Notes under the pieces: generated by a model | The model's database searches: none | What the model saw: only the letters and a program-made list of their open reading frames with translations | What the model was told of the DNA's origin: nothing | Shown: positions 53,780 to 62,061 of the stretch, one piece after another | Numbering within the stretch: the first letter of the stretch is position 1 | Layout: the number at the start of each line of letters is the position of its first letter | Assembly: GCF_016741775.1 (NCBI RefSeq) | Contig: NZ_JAERRK010000002.1 | Location: 310,001 to 374,000 of the forward strand | Direction of reading: 5' to 3' | Origin: Streptomyces actinomycinicus | Lineage (GTDB): Bacteria > Actinomycetota > Actinomycetes > Streptomycetales > Streptomycetaceae | Length of the DNA: 64,000 nucleotides | Translations under genes and position numbers: made by a program

Positions 53780-54681
53780 AGGTAGTCCTCCAGGCGGGCC
53801 ACGGCGTAGCCCTCGCGCGTGACCTTGTTCAGGAAGCGCCGCATGTCGTCCACCATCGTGCCGTTCCAGTCGTCCCGGCCGCGGAAGTGGGTGAGGACGA
53901 TGTCGCCGGGGTGCAGGCTGCGGTCCCAGTCGCGGTACTCCCAGTGGTCGACGAAGACCTCTTCGTCCCAGATCGGCGCGTACTTGATGCCGCAGTCCTT
54001 GGCGGCGCGGAGGGTGTCGCCGTTGTAGTTGCCGTACGGCGGCCGGAAGACGGTGGGCGCCTTGCCGAACTGCTCCTTCATGACGGCCTGCATGCCGCAG
54101 ATCTCGTCCCTCTGCTCCTCATAGGACAGGCCGGGCAGGTAGGGGTGGGTGAGGGTGTGGTTGTTCAGGGTCACACCCTGCGCCTGCATCCTGCGGAAGT
54201 AGCCGTAGTCCTCCTTGACCAGGTAGTCGCTGAGGAAGGCCGAGTAGGGGATCTTCAGCTCGCTCATCATGCGCAGGAAGGCCGGATCCTTCTCGGCGCC
54301 GTCGTCGATGGTGAGGAAGACGACCTTCTTCCTGGTGGGGACGGTGGTGAAGACCGGCGGGAGACCCTCTTCCTCCTGGCCGTCGACCTCGAAGCCGTCC
54401 CGGGGGGCGATCGCCGGCTTCTTCGCGGGCGGGGCCGGGGGTGTGAGCGGGACGTCGTCCAGCCCCCAGCGCCGGGCGGCGGCGGCCAGCCGGGCGTGTT
54501 CCGCGGCCTGGCGGGCCCGCGGGTCCAGGGGGCGGGCGGGGCCGCCTTGGCCGTGGGCCGGGGCGGGGTCGCCGGAACAGCCGGTGAGCAGGGTGGAGGC
54601 GGCCAGTGCAAGGGCTGCGGAGCCCGCGACCGCCGTCGTGATCCGCGCCCGGCTTTTGTCATTTTGTACTACTGCTCGCAT
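53776..54681 (-). CDS. Polysaccharide deacetylase (NodB/CE4), predicted lipoprotein
   Basis: A 301-aa exported enzyme that should remove acetyl groups from a cell-wall or capsular sugar. The ATG at 54681 gives MRAVVQNDKSRAR; a lipobox-like LLTGCSGD has Cys at about 35. The NodB motifs are all present: FLTIDDGAEKDP (D-D), NNHTLTHPYLPG (metal His), FRPPYGNYN, WDEEVFVDHWEYRDW and DIVLTHFRG. A 70-residue Pro-rich linker precedes the domain. Divergent from the methyltransferase gene at 54772. The paired degenerate copy downstream is likely to have arisen by duplication. Confidence 0.91.
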   Translation of the reverse strand: MRAVVQNDKSRARITTAVAGSAALALAASTLLTGCSGDPAPAHGQGGPARPLDPRARQAAEHARLAAAARRWGLDDVPLTPPAPPAKKPAIAPRDGFEVDGQEEEGLPPVFTTVPTRKKVVFLTIDDGAEKDPAFLRMMSELKIPYSAFLSDYLVKEDYGYFRRMQAQGVTLNNHTLTHPYLPGLSYEEQRDEICGMQAVMKEQFGKAPTVFRPPYGNYNGDTLRAAKDCGIKYAPIWDEEVFVDHWEYRDWDRSLHPGDIVLTHFRGRDDWNGTMVDDMRRFLNKVTREGYAVARLEDYL

Positions 54682-54771
54682 GGTGCCGGATCCTCCCAGG
54701 CCCCGGCCCGCAACCCGGCCCGACACCGCCGCCGGAGGCGGACCATCCACCGACTGGCCCACAATGACCCG

Positions 54772-56019
54772 GTGAACGACCTCGCTCTGCTCCTCACCCC
54801 TGAAGGCCGTGCCCTCCTCGACGAGGTGCGCGGCACGGCCCCGGCCGACGAACTCACCGTCGCCACCCGGCTGCGCCGTGACCACCCGGCGGAGCTGGTG
54901 TCGGCGGCGCTCGGCCAGGCCCGGCTGCGGCAGCGGGCGGCGGCGAAGTTCGGGGACGAGGACGCCGGGCGGATGTTCTTCACGCCGAACGGGGTCGAGC
55001 AGTCCACGCGGGCCGGCGTGGCCGCGTACCGGGCGCAGCGGTTCCGGGAGCTGGGCGTGACCTCCGTCGCCGATCTGTGCTGCGGGATCGGCGGGGACGC
55101 GATCGCGTTCGCGCGGGCCGGTATCCGGGTGCTGGCCGTGGACCGGGACCCGCTGACCGCGGCGACGGCGACGGCGAACGCGGAGGCGCTGGGGCTGGCC
55201 GGTCTGATCGAGGTGCGGGAGGCGGACGTCACGGAGACCGACGTCACCGGCTACGACGCCGTGTTCGTGGATCCGGCGCGCCGGGGCGGACGGTCAGGAG
55301 GACCCGCGCGAAGCGCGTCCGCGAGGGGCGGCGGCCGGGCGACGGGCGGGCGCATCTTCGATCCGGAGGCGTACTCGCCGCCGTTGTCCTGGGCGGTCGC
55401 GACCGCTCTCGGGGCACCCCGCGCCGCCCTGAAGATCGCCCCGGGCATCCCGCACGAGACGGTCCCGGCCGAGGCCGAGGCCGAGTGGATCTCCGACGGC
55501 GGCGACGTGAAGGAGGCGGTGCTGTGGTTCGGGACCGGGACGGCCGGGGCCGTACGGGCGACGCTGCTGCCCGGCCCGCGCACACTGCACGGCCGGGGGC
55601 TGCCCGACCCCGGCGTACGGCCGGTGGGGCGGTACCTGTACGAGCCGGACGGTGCCGTCATCCGCGCGCACCTGGTCGCGGAGGTGGCCGAGGAGGTCGG
55701 CGGCGGGCTCCTGGACCCGACGATCGCGTACATCACCGCGGACGAGCTGCGGCCCACGCCCTTCGCCACGGCCTACGAGATCACCGACCGGCTCCCGTTC
55801 AACGTCAAGAAGCTGAAGGCCCTGCTGCGGCAGCGCGAGGTCGGCACGCTGACCGTGAAGAAGCGCGGGTCGGCGGTGGAGCCGGAGGAGCTGCGCCGCA
55901 AGGTCAAGCCACAGGGCCCGAACGCGGCCACCGTGTTCCTCACCCGGGTGGCCGGGGCACCGACGATGCTGGTCGGCGGCCCGGCCCAGGCCCCGCCCGG
56001 GGCGTCCGCGCTCCGCTGA
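54772..56019 (+). CDS. Class I SAM-dependent methyltransferase, THUMP-like
   Basis: A 415-aa protein. The GTG at 54772 gives VNDLALLLTPEGRALLDEV. SAM motif I is VADLCCGIGGDAIAFARAG (about 100-118), followed by VLAVDRDPLTAATATANAEALG and YDAVFVDPARRGG. FDPEAYSPPLSWAV and the C-terminal RLPFNVKKLKALLRQREVGTLTVKKRG match the THUMP-domain-like RNA-modifying methyltransferase group. The target may be RNA but is unproven. A Gly/Arg/Ala-rich insert (about 177-195) interrupts the region after motif IV. It is divergent from the deacetylase. Confidence 0.88.
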   Translation: MNDLALLLTPEGRALLDEVRGTAPADELTVATRLRRDHPAELVSAALGQARLRQRAAAKFGDEDAGRMFFTPNGVEQSTRAGVAAYRAQRFRELGVTSVADLCCGIGGDAIAFARAGIRVLAVDRDPLTAATATANAEALGLAGLIEVREADVTETDVTGYDAVFVDPARRGGRSGGPARSASARGGGRATGGRIFDPEAYSPPLSWAVATALGAPRAALKIAPGIPHETVPAEAEAEWISDGGDVKEAVLWFGTGTAGAVRATLLPGPRTLHGRGLPDPGVRPVGRYLYEPDGAVIRAHLVAEVAEEVGGGLLDPTIAYITADELRPTPFATAYEITDRLPFNVKKLKALLRQREVGTLTVKKRGSAVEPEELRRKVKPQGPNAATVFLTRVAGAPTMLVGGPAQAPPGASALR

Positions 56020-56104
56020 GCGGCGGCTGCCGCTCCTCCCCGCTGCGGCCCGGTCCGGGCGCCCGTACCGGCCTCCCGCAGGGGCCCTCGTCGGCGGCCC
56101 GCCG

Positions 56105-57478
56105 CTACTTCAGTTCCAGGCCGAACGACGCCTTCCTGTACGGCGCCTGTACCGCCTTGCCGCCGAAGGTGAGGGCCGCGTCCGTGGTCAGGCCCGAGGG
56201 GCGTCCCCGCAGCACCCACACCGCGCCGTCGTAGCCGTCCTCGCCGGGAGCGGCGGCGGCCAGGTCGGCGTGGCCGTTGCCGTTGACGTCGAGCAGCCGG
56301 ACGACGTACCCGAAGGAGTCGTACTGCTCGGCGGTGCCGGGAACGCCCCCGGTGTTCTGGCCGAACGCCTGGGCGCCCGCGCCGGTCAGCCCGGAGCGGC
56401 TGCCGCGCAGCACGTCGACCACGCCCTCGCCGTTCTCGTCGGGCGCGCCGACCGCCAGGTCGTCGATGCCGTCGCCGGTGATGTCCCCGACCGCGACCGA
56501 CTGGCCGAACTTGTCGGTTCCCTCCCTGCCGCCGGGCACGCCGGGCGTGTCCTGCGTGAACTCCTTCCAGGTGTCCTGGCCGCCCAGCCCGGCGGCGCCG
56601 CCGTACATCACCCAGACCGAGTTGTCGTCCTGGAAGCCGGTGACGAGGTCGTCGTAACCGTCGCCGTTCAGGTCGCCGATCGCCGCCGCGCCGTCGCCGC
56701 CCGGGTGGTAATCGGTGACGCGGGACAGGCCGGCGGGGCCGCTCAGGTAGAGGACGCTGCAGTCGTTGCCGTCGCCGCAGTAGCCGGTCAGCACGAGGTC
56801 GGCGCGTCCGTCACGGTTGATGTCGCCGGTGTCGCCGTCGCGGATGTCGATGTACTGGAGGTGCTCGGGGTCGAACGGGGTCCGGGCGGCCGGGGTGCCG
56901 GTGCGCTTGAGCGGGCCCTTCCAGATCGTGGCGGTGGTGCCGGCCGGGTCGTCGCCCGAGCCGAAGCCGGCGGCGAACAGGGCCAGGTCGAGCCGCCCGT
57001 CGCCGTCGAAGTCGGCGGTCTGGGTGTCGGTGGCCGGGACCGGCGTACCGCCGGACAGCCCGCGCGGGCCGCCCCATACGACGACCCCGCCGGCCCGCGG
57101 CGACGCGCTGCCGACGACGAGGTCCGCGTAGCCGTCGCCGTCCAGGTCGCCCTTCGAGACCTGCAGCCCGAAGCGCTGGCCCTCGGCTGGGGCGCCGGGG
57201 ATGCCGGCGGTGGCCCGGCTGACGGTCGTGCGGTGGCTCGTGGACAGGCCGTGCGGGCCGCCGTACATCACGGTGACGTAGCCGGCCCGGGCCTGGCCGC
57301 CGACCGTGCCGTTCGGCGCCCCGACGGCCAGGTCGGCGTAGCCGTCGCCGTTGAAGTCGTCACGGACCGGGGCGCTCTTGGGCGGGGTGGCGGACGCGGC
57401 CGGGGCGGCGAGGCCGAGGGCGGTCAGGCCCAGGGTGAGCGGCAGTGCCCAACGGGCGTGCGAACGTGCGCGGAACAA
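56105..57478 (-). CDS. Secreted FG-GAP/integrin-alpha-like beta-propeller protein
   Basis: A 457-aa exported protein. The TTG at 57478 has AGGGGG eight bases upstream and opens a signal peptide (WALPLTLGLTALGLAAPAASA). About seven FG-GAP repeats follow, each with a calcium-binding Asp loop and a following hydrophobic turn: DFNGDGYADLAVGAPN, DLDGDGYADLVVGSAS, DFDGDGRLDLALFAAG, DINRDGRADLVLTGYC, DLNGDGYDDLVTGFQD, DITGDGIDDLAVGAPD and DVNGNGHADLAAAAPG. Seven blades fit a beta-propeller. Such proteins adhere or bind, often to polysaccharides; the ligand here is unknown. It is divergent from the orphan at 57623. Confidence 0.9.
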   Translation of the reverse strand: MFRARSHARWALPLTLGLTALGLAAPAASATPPKSAPVRDDFNGDGYADLAVGAPNGTVGGQARAGYVTVMYGGPHGLSTSHRTTVSRATAGIPGAPAEGQRFGLQVSKGDLDGDGYADLVVGSASPRAGGVVVWGGPRGLSGGTPVPATDTQTADFDGDGRLDLALFAAGFGSGDDPAGTTATIWKGPLKRTGTPAARTPFDPEHLQYIDIRDGDTGDINRDGRADLVLTGYCGDGNDCSVLYLSGPAGLSRVTDYHPGGDGAAAIGDLNGDGYDDLVTGFQDDNSVWVMYGGAAGLGGQDTWKEFTQDTPGVPGGREGTDKFGQSVAVGDITGDGIDDLAVGAPDENGEGVVDVLRGSRSGLTGAGAQAFGQNTGGVPGTAEQYDSFGYVVRLLDVNGNGHADLAAAAPGEDGYDGAVWVLRGRPSGLTTDAALTFGGKAVQAPYRKASFGLELK

Positions 57479-57622
57479 CGGAAAACCCCCTGGTGTACAA
57501 CTGATCGGTCACCGCCGGAGACCAACGGGTCCCCGGGAAGGTTGCACGGTCGTCCTTTAGCCTTTCTTCAACGGTTTTCTTTTCGGACATGATTCTCATG
57601 TATTGAGGGGATTGGGGCGGGT

Positions 57623-58222
57623 ATGTTCGGCAGGGGTGATCGGGAGAACTATTTCTCCGGATACGGATCGCGCGTCCTCGAAATTCCGAAAGAGCTGCGC
57701 GGGCGGGCGGTGATTGTCGAGGCGTGGGGCTGGCTCGGCAGTGGTGGTGGTTTTCAGGTCGTCGGCGTGAACCGGCCGGGCGGGCGCTACACGGAGAAGA
57801 CCGCCGGCGAGTCCGGGGCCATGCGCGAGAAGGCGCACATTCTTCTGGGGCCCGGAGAATGTGACGAGGTGCGGATCATTCGCGGCTGGAAGATGCAGGG
57901 ACGGTGGAAGGTCCGGTTCGTGGACGCGATGTCCGTGGGTCCGCTGCCCCCGAAAGCCCAGGGGGGCGCCTCGCGGTTCTTCCGGTGCCCGGCACCGGGG
58001 GCGCGGATCTCCGCGGAGTTCGGTGATGCCGGGGGACGACTGGGCATCTACGACGAGCGGGGGCGCTGCATTCGCGTGCTCGCCGGGCGTGGCCACCGTT
58101 TCGACGACGTCGTCACCGTCCCCGACGTGCAGGGCGTGCTCGCGGTGGAGGGACCGGAGCTCAAGTGGGGTCCGATGACGGCATGGTCGCTGCGCACCGG
58201 CCCCGATCCCGCCACAGACTGA
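57623..58222 (+). CDS. Protein of unknown function
   Basis: A 199-aa protein with no recognised family. ATG at 57623, behind GGGGCGGGT. The N-terminus is MFGRGDRENYFSGYGSRVLE; it has two Trp-rich segments (VEAWGWLGSGGGFQVVGVN and IIRGWKMQGRWKVRFVDAM). No signal peptide or membrane helix is seen. Its Trp/Gly beta-strand character suggests a binding domain (carbohydrate-binding or C2-like), which is only a guess. Codon use is typical of the region. It lies upstream of a tRNA-like gene on the opposite strand. Confidence 0.7.
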   Translation: MFGRGDRENYFSGYGSRVLEIPKELRGRAVIVEAWGWLGSGGGFQVVGVNRPGGRYTEKTAGESGAMREKAHILLGPGECDEVRIIRGWKMQGRWKVRFVDAMSVGPLPPKAQGGASRFFRCPAPGARISAEFGDAGGRLGIYDERGRCIRVLAGRGHRFDDVVTVPDVQGVLAVEGPELKWGPMTAWSLRTGPDPATD

Positions 58223-58368
58223 GCAACCTCCCCGCCGCGTCGCGTTGCTCCTCGTGTCGTGTCACGGGCGGAACGTAGGACCGAATGACGAAGGGACCGT
58301 CAGCGGAGGCCGTGAGGATCGGCTTCCTTCGGAAGTTCTCATCCGGCGGTCCCGTCCGCCGACGCAGA

Positions 58369-58402
58369 ACACCCCGCCTCCGGAGAACCGGAGACGGGGT
58401 GT
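58369..58402 (-). terminator. Terminator hairpin after the tRNA-like gene
   Basis: ACACCCCG (58369-58376) with CTCCGG (58378-58383) pairs with CCGGAG (58388-58393) and CGGGGTGT (58395-58402), one mismatch, loop AGAA. On the minus strand it begins four bases after the tRNA-like 3' CCA. Confidence 0.8.
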
Positions 58403-58406
58403 CGAA

Positions 58407-58479
58407 TGGAGCGCCGGGCAGGCCTTGCACCTGCATTTCCCCGCAGGAAGCGGGGCGTCTTTCCTTGGACCACCAACGC
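58407..58479 (-). tRNA. Non-canonical tRNA-Gly (anticodon UCC)-like gene with aberrant T-loop
   Basis: On the minus strand the 73-nt sequence folds as a full cloverleaf and ends in an encoded CCA (58407-58409). Acceptor GCGTTGG (58473-58479) pairs with CCGGCGC (58411-58417), with two G-U pairs. The D-stem is 3 bp, with GG in its loop. The anticodon stem CCCCG/CGGGG is perfect and its loop CTTCCTG gives the anticodon UCC. The T-stem GCAGG/CCTGC is perfect, but the loop is TGCAAGG, not TTCRANY, so T55 is missing. Residue 37 is U, not purine. U73, G1-C72, C2-G71, C35 and C36 are the known bacterial glycine identity elements. Such features resemble tRNA-Gly used for cell-wall peptides in staphylococci. 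Confidence 0.72.
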
Positions 58480-58599
58480 ACTGCGTCCGGGCCGGTGTTC
58501 CGGCCGTTCGCTGTGTGATGATCATAGCGCAGACAGGGGGCGCCTGCGCAAGCCCGGCCCGCCACCGAGCACGGGGCCGGCCCGCCACGGAGCGCGGGC

Positions 58600-58857
58600 T
58601 CAGTGGTCCGCCACCGCCTCGAACCGCCACCGATGGACGGCCCGCGTCACCAACGCCGCGTCGGGCTCGGGCAGTTCGGGCAGCTCGGCGTCGTACGGCG
58701 CGTCCCACCACGTGATGACCAGCACCCGGTCCTGCGGCGCCCGGAAGGTCTCGCGCCGCAGCGGTTCGGCGCCGAGCGGCTGCCGGCGGGCCCAGGCCAG
58801 CAGGTCCCCGCCCCGGCCCTCGACCGCCCGGGCCTCCCACATCAGGGCGACGGTCAC
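58600..58857 (-). CDS. Small protein of unknown function coupled to tsaD
   Basis: An 85-aa protein. The GTG at 58857 overlaps the tsaD stop (GTGA, four bases). The sequence runs [20 protein letters not shown]... with [20 protein letters not shown] near the middle and [11 protein letters not shown] at the end. No membrane helix. It resembles actinobacterial antibiotic-biosynthesis-monooxygenase-like or ferredoxin-fold small proteins at the start ([14 protein letters not shown]), only tentatively. Coupling to tsaD suggests it is cotranscribed. Confidence 0.75.
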   Translation of the reverse strand: MTVALMWEARAVEGRGGDLLAWARRQPLGAEPLRRETFRAPQDRVLVITWWDAPYDAELPELPEPDAALVTRAVHRWRFEAVADH

Positions 58858-59954
58858 GAGTACAGGTTCTCCTTGCTCACCTCGTGCACGTGGTCGTGGT
58901 CGTGCCCGGGGACGTGAGGATCCGTCACCGGCAGGGAGGAGTCGGCGGACAGGTCCCAGCTGGAGGCGGCCCGGTTACGGGCGACCATCTCGGCGCCGAG
59001 GGCCGCGACCATCGCGCCGTTGTCCGTGCACAGCTTGGGGCGCGGCACCCGCAGCCGGATGCCGGCGGCCTCGCAGCGCTCCTGCGCCAGGGCACGCAGC
59101 CGGGAGTTGGCCGCGACCCCGCCGCCGATCATCAGGTGGTCGACGCCCTCGTCCTTGCAGGCGCGCACGGCCTTGCGGGTGAGCACGTCCACCACGGCCT
59201 CCTGGAAGGAGGCGGCCACGTCCCGGACCGGGACCTCCTCGCCGGCCGCGCGCCTGGCCTCGATCCAGCGGGCCACGGCGGTCTTCAGACCGGAGAAGGA
59301 GAAGTCGTACGCCGGGTCGCGCGGGCCGGTCAGGCCGCGCGGGAAGGCGATCGCCTGCGGGTCGCCCTCCTTCGCGTACCGGTCGATGACCGGGCCGCCG
59401 GGGAAGCCCAGGTTGAGCACGCGGGCGATCTTGTCGAAGGCCTCGCCGGCCGCGTCGTCGATGGTCGCGCCCATCGGACGGACGTCGGAGGTGATGTCCT
59501 CCGACAGCAGCAGGGACGAGTGGCCGCCGGAGACCAGCAGGGCCATCGTCGGCTCGGGCAGCGGGCCGTGCTCCAGCTGGTCGACGCAGATGTGGGAGGC
59601 GAGGTGGTTGACGCCGTACAGGGGCTTGCCGAGGGCGTAGGCGTACGCCTTGGCGGCCGAGACGCCGACGAGCAGGGCGCCCGCGAGACCGGGACCGGCG
59701 GTGACCGCGATGCCGTCCAGGTCCTTGGCGCTGACCCCCGCCTCCTTCAGCGCACGGTCGATGGTCGGGACCATCGCCTCCAGGTGCGCCCGGGACGCCA
59801 CCTCCGGCACGACACCGCCGAAGCGGGCGTGCTCGTCGACGCTGGAGGCGACGGCGTCCGCCAGCAGGGTGGTGCCGCGGACGATGCCGACGCCGGTCTC
59901 GTCGCAGGAGGTCTCGATGCCGAGTACGAGAGGCTCGTCGCGGGAGTCAGTCAT
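58854..59954 (-). CDS. tsaD: tRNA N6-adenosine threonylcarbamoyltransferase TsaD (Kae1/Gcp)
   Basis: A 366-aa enzyme that transfers threonylcarbamoyl to A37 of ANN-decoding tRNAs (t6A). It works with TsaB and TsaE, both in this window. [16 protein letters not shown] (10-25), the metal-binding NHLASH segment (about 114-119) and [11 protein letters not shown] (ATP/phosphate loop) are intact, as are [14 protein letters not shown] and [18 protein letters not shown]. The length is normal for the family plus a short His-rich tail (GHDHDHVHE). The ATG at 59954 overlaps the rimI end by 8 bp. The operon order is tsaB-rimI-tsaD. Confidence 0.97.
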   Translation of the reverse strand: MTDSRDEPLVLGIETSCDETGVGIVRGTTLLADAVASSVDEHARFGGVVPEVASRAHLEAMVPTIDRALKEAGVSAKDLDGIAVTAGPGLAGALLVGVSAAKAYAYALGKPLYGVNHLASHICVDQLEHGPLPEPTMALLVSGGHSSLLLSEDITSDVRPMGATIDDAAGEAFDKIARVLNLGFPGGPVIDRYAKEGDPQAIAFPRGLTGPRDPAYDFSFSGLKTAVARWIEARRAAGEEVPVRDVAASFQEAVVDVLTRKAVRACKDEGVDHLMIGGGVAANSRLRALAQERCEAAGIRLRVPRPKLCTDNGAMVAALGAEMVARNRAASSWDLSADSSLPVTDPHVPGHDHDHVHEVSKENLYS

Positions 59955-60477
59955 TGATCTCGGTTCCTTGTACTGAAGAGGCGCCCGGGGCGGATCCGCT
60001 GTCGGATGCGACGGTCAGGCGCATCACCAGGGCGTCCACGTTGCCCGGCTGGTAGTAACCGCGCCTGAACCCGATGGGGGCGAAGCCGAAGCGCTCGTAG
60101 AGCTTCTGGGCGCGGACGTTGTCGACCCGGCACTCGAGCATCACCTCGTGACACTCGAACGCGGTGGCGGCGCGCAGCAACTCGGTCAGCAGGCGGGCGC
60201 CGAGGCCGGTGCCCTGGTGGTCGCGGGCGACGGCGATCGTCTGCACGTCGGCCAGCTCACCGGAGGAGGCCAGGCCCGCGTAGCCGACGATCCGGCCGTC
60301 GGACTCGGCCACCAGGTAGCGCCGGTTGGCCTCGGGACCCCGGGCGTGGGCCAGCTCGGACCAGAACATGCCCCGGGACCAGGCGTCCTCGGGGAACAGG
60401 TCCTTCTCCAGCTCCAGGACCGGGTCGATGTCCCACCAGCGCATCTCACGCATTCGGGGGGTTGCCGGCTGTGTCAC
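59947..60477 (-). CDS. rimI: Ribosomal-protein-alanine N-acetyltransferase RimI
   Basis: A 176-aa GNAT enzyme acetylating the N-terminus of ribosomal protein S18 or other proteins. The GTG at 60477 overlaps the tsaB stop (GTGA). The acetyl-CoA loop [20 protein letters not shown] (about 80-99) contains Q/RxxGxG/A, and [28 protein letters not shown] is the RimI-specific segment. It is placed between tsaB and tsaD as in other actinobacteria. The C-terminal tail after residue 158 is Ser/Gly-rich and probably unstructured. Confidence 0.94.
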   Translation of the reverse strand: MTQPATPRMREMRWWDIDPVLELEKDLFPEDAWSRGMFWSELAHARGPEANRRYLVAESDGRIVGYAGLASSGELADVQTIAVARDHQGTGLGARLLTELLRAATAFECHEVMLECRVDNVRAQKLYERFGFAPIGFRRGYYQPGNVDALVMRLTVASDSGSAPGASSVQGTEIND

Positions 60478-61130
60478 TTGGGGGTGACCACCTTGTAGTT
60501 CTTGGGGACCTGGGCGTCGGGCCGCCGCAGGTACAGCGGCCGGGGCGCCGGGAGTTCCTCGCCCGCGGCCAGTTTCCCGGCCGCGAGGGAGGCGAGGGCG
60601 GCGGCGGACACGTGCTCGGGCTCATGAGCGCTCGGGAACGTGTCGGGGTAGAGCAGCGCGCCCGCGCCGACCGCCGGGAGCCCCGCCACCCGCTCGGCGA
60701 TGTCGGCGGGGCGGTCGACGGCCGGGTCGGTGAGCCGGGTTCGGGAGTCGGCGTACGTCGCCCAGTAGACCTCCTTGCGCCGGGCGTCGGTCGCCACGAC
60801 GAAGGGGCCCGTCTCGATGTCGGCGGCGTGGGCCAGGCCGTCCAGCGTGCACACGCCGTACACGGGGACGCCCAGCGCGTGGCCGAAGGTGTCGGCCGTC
60901 ATCAGGCCGACGCGCAGGCCGGTGTAGGGGCCGGGGCCGGTGCCGACGACGACGCCGGTGACCGCCTCCAGCTTCAGGCCTGCCTCGGCGAGGACCCGGT
61001 CGACGGCCGGCAGCAGCAGCTCTCCGTGCCGGCGCGCGTCCACCTGGCTCGACGAGGCGATGACGTCGGTGCCGTCGTGCAGGGCGACGGTGACGGCGGG
61101 TGTTGCGGTATCCAGAGCGAGCAAGAGCAC
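60474..61130 (-). CDS. tsaB: tRNA threonylcarbamoyladenosine biosynthesis protein TsaB
   Basis: A 218-aa partner of TsaD in t6A formation. The GTG at 61130 gives VLLLALDTATPAVTVAL. The ASKHA-fold N-terminus, VVVGTGPGPYTGLRVGLMTADTFG and VYGVCTLDGLAHA are typical; ATDARRKEVYWATY is the interface region. The C-terminus is PRPLYLRRPDAQVP. The Ile/Val-rich catalytic residues of TsaD are not needed in TsaB. First gene of the tsaB-rimI-tsaD group, with a 113-bp divergent spacer to 61244. Confidence 0.95.
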   Translation of the reverse strand: MLLLALDTATPAVTVALHDGTDVIASSSQVDARRHGELLLPAVDRVLAEAGLKLEAVTGVVVGTGPGPYTGLRVGLMTADTFGHALGVPVYGVCTLDGLAHAADIETGPFVVATDARRKEVYWATYADSRTRLTDPAVDRPADIAERVAGLPAVGAGALLYPDTFPSAHEPEHVSAAALASLAAGKLAAGEELPAPRPLYLRRPDAQVPKNYKVVTPK

Positions 61131-61243
61131 GCGAACAGCCTACGGCGCCCGCGGCTCGCGCACGGCCGTCCGGGTCGGACGGTCACCGGCTGCTACGGTC
61201 TGTACGAAGTACGACATATCCCTCGAGGCAGAGGTGGGCGCAG

Positions 61244-61804
61244 GTGGCAGGGACCAGCTCGGGCATCGTGGCCGGCCTCACCGTGGCGGCCCTCGGAGGG
61301 GTCGGATTCCTCGCCTACCAGGCACAGGCGACCGTCCCGGCCGGTCCGGGCGGCCGGCCCGGGGCGACCCCCTCCTCCTCGGCGTCCGCGAAGAAGGCGC
61401 CCCGGGACCGGCGCAATCCGGCCGCGCTGCCGTCGAATTCCGGTACGGGTGAACGGGTCGTGTACTCGGTGGACGACGACCGGGTGTGGCTGGTCTCCGC
61501 GGGGAACCGGGTGCAGCGCACCTTCACCGTGCACCCGGGCAGCGTCGACCCGGCGCTGGGCACGTACTGGGTCACCTCCCGGTCGAACGCGGCCACCGGG
61601 ACCGACGGCATCCCCGTCGAGCACGTGGTGCGGTTCACCAGCATCGAGGGAGTGACGATCGGGTTCAGCGCGGCGGTGGGCGACAGTGCGGGCATGGCGG
61701 CCGACCCGAGCGTGAAGACGGGCGGCATCCGGGAGTCCCGCGCGGACGGGAACGCGACGTGGCGGTTCGCGACGATCGGCGTGCCGGTGGTCGTGATCCG
61801 CTGA
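61244..61804 (+). CDS. Secreted or membrane-anchored protein, YkuD-like fold without the catalytic Cys
   Basis: A 186-aa protein. The GTG at 61244 (VAGTSSGIVAGLTVAALGGV) follows GAGGTGGGCGCAG; the hydrophobic stretch 8-22 looks like an uncleaved signal anchor, followed by a Pro/Gly/Ser-rich linker. The rest has VVYSVDDDRVWLVSAGNRVQ, FTVHPGSVDPALGTYWVTS and VVRFTSIEGVTIGFS, the strand order of an L,D-transpeptidase domain. The usual HGxx and SHGCxR motifs are absent, so transpeptidase activity is not expected. It may bind peptidoglycan. Divergent from tsaB. Confidence 0.72.
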   Translation: MAGTSSGIVAGLTVAALGGVGFLAYQAQATVPAGPGGRPGATPSSSASAKKAPRDRRNPAALPSNSGTGERVVYSVDDDRVWLVSAGNRVQRTFTVHPGSVDPALGTYWVTSRSNAATGTDGIPVEHVVRFTSIEGVTIGFSAAVGDSAGMAADPSVKTGGIRESRADGNATWRFATIGVPVVVIR

Positions 61805-61843
61805 GCACCCCTCGCGGCCGGACGTCGCTCGTGGCCGGTCCGG

Positions 61844-62011
61844 CTAGGCGTTCTCCTGCGGCCCTCGCGGGGGCTGCCCGTTCGCGGCCTGCGGGGCTCG
61901 CGGGGGCCGGGAGACGGCGTCGGCCGCCACGCACGAGGCCAGCAGATCGCGCACCGACACACCGGCGGGCTGGGCGGGCCGGGGCCGGTCCGCGGGGCGG
62001 GCTGCGGTCAT
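61844..62011 (-). CDS. 55-aa protein of unknown function under a palindromic operator
   Basis: Starts at the ATG at 62011, five bases after a perfect CAGGAGG, and stops at 61844. The product is Arg/Pro-rich with SVRDLLASCVAADAVSRPP in the middle, containing one Cys. A perfect 22-bp palindrome lies 29 bp upstream. No homologue was recognised. The strong ribosome binding site and the dedicated operator argue that it is real. The window's other strand has no competing frame here. Confidence 0.7.
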   Translation of the reverse strand: MTAARPADRPRPAQPAGVSVRDLLASCVAADAVSRPPRAPQAANGQPPRGPQENA

Positions 62012-62039
62012 GGACGCCTCCTGAGGTGCGGGGGCGGGC

Positions 62040-62061
62040 GTGGTTAGGCATGCCTAACCAC
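62040..62061. promoter_or_regulatory. Perfect 22-bp palindrome, iron-box-like
   Basis: Half-site GTGGTTAGGCA (62040-62050) is followed at once by its complement TGCCTAACCAC (62051-62061). It contains TTAGGCATGCCTAA, close to but not matching the DmdR/IdeR iron box TTAGGTTAGGCTNACCTAA; the AGG and CCT blocks are too near. It is 29 bp upstream of the 55-aa gene and 95 bp downstream of tsaE. It should bind a dimeric regulator, possibly of the DtxR/DmdR family. Confidence 0.6.

Larger units (their letters stand above)
58223..58599. other. Intergenic region containing a tRNA-like gene
   Basis: The region holds, on the minus strand, a tRNA-like gene at 58407-58479 with a terminator hairpin immediately after it at 58369-58402. 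The part upstream of the tRNA (58480-58599) includes GATCATAGCGCAG and could contain its promoter. The remaining bases show no coding frame. Confidence 0.7.

Noticed and set aside
62040..62061. Genuine DmdR/IdeR iron box
   Set aside because: The palindrome's AGG/CCT spacing is 4 bp instead of the 9 bp of the consensus, so it is reported only as similar.
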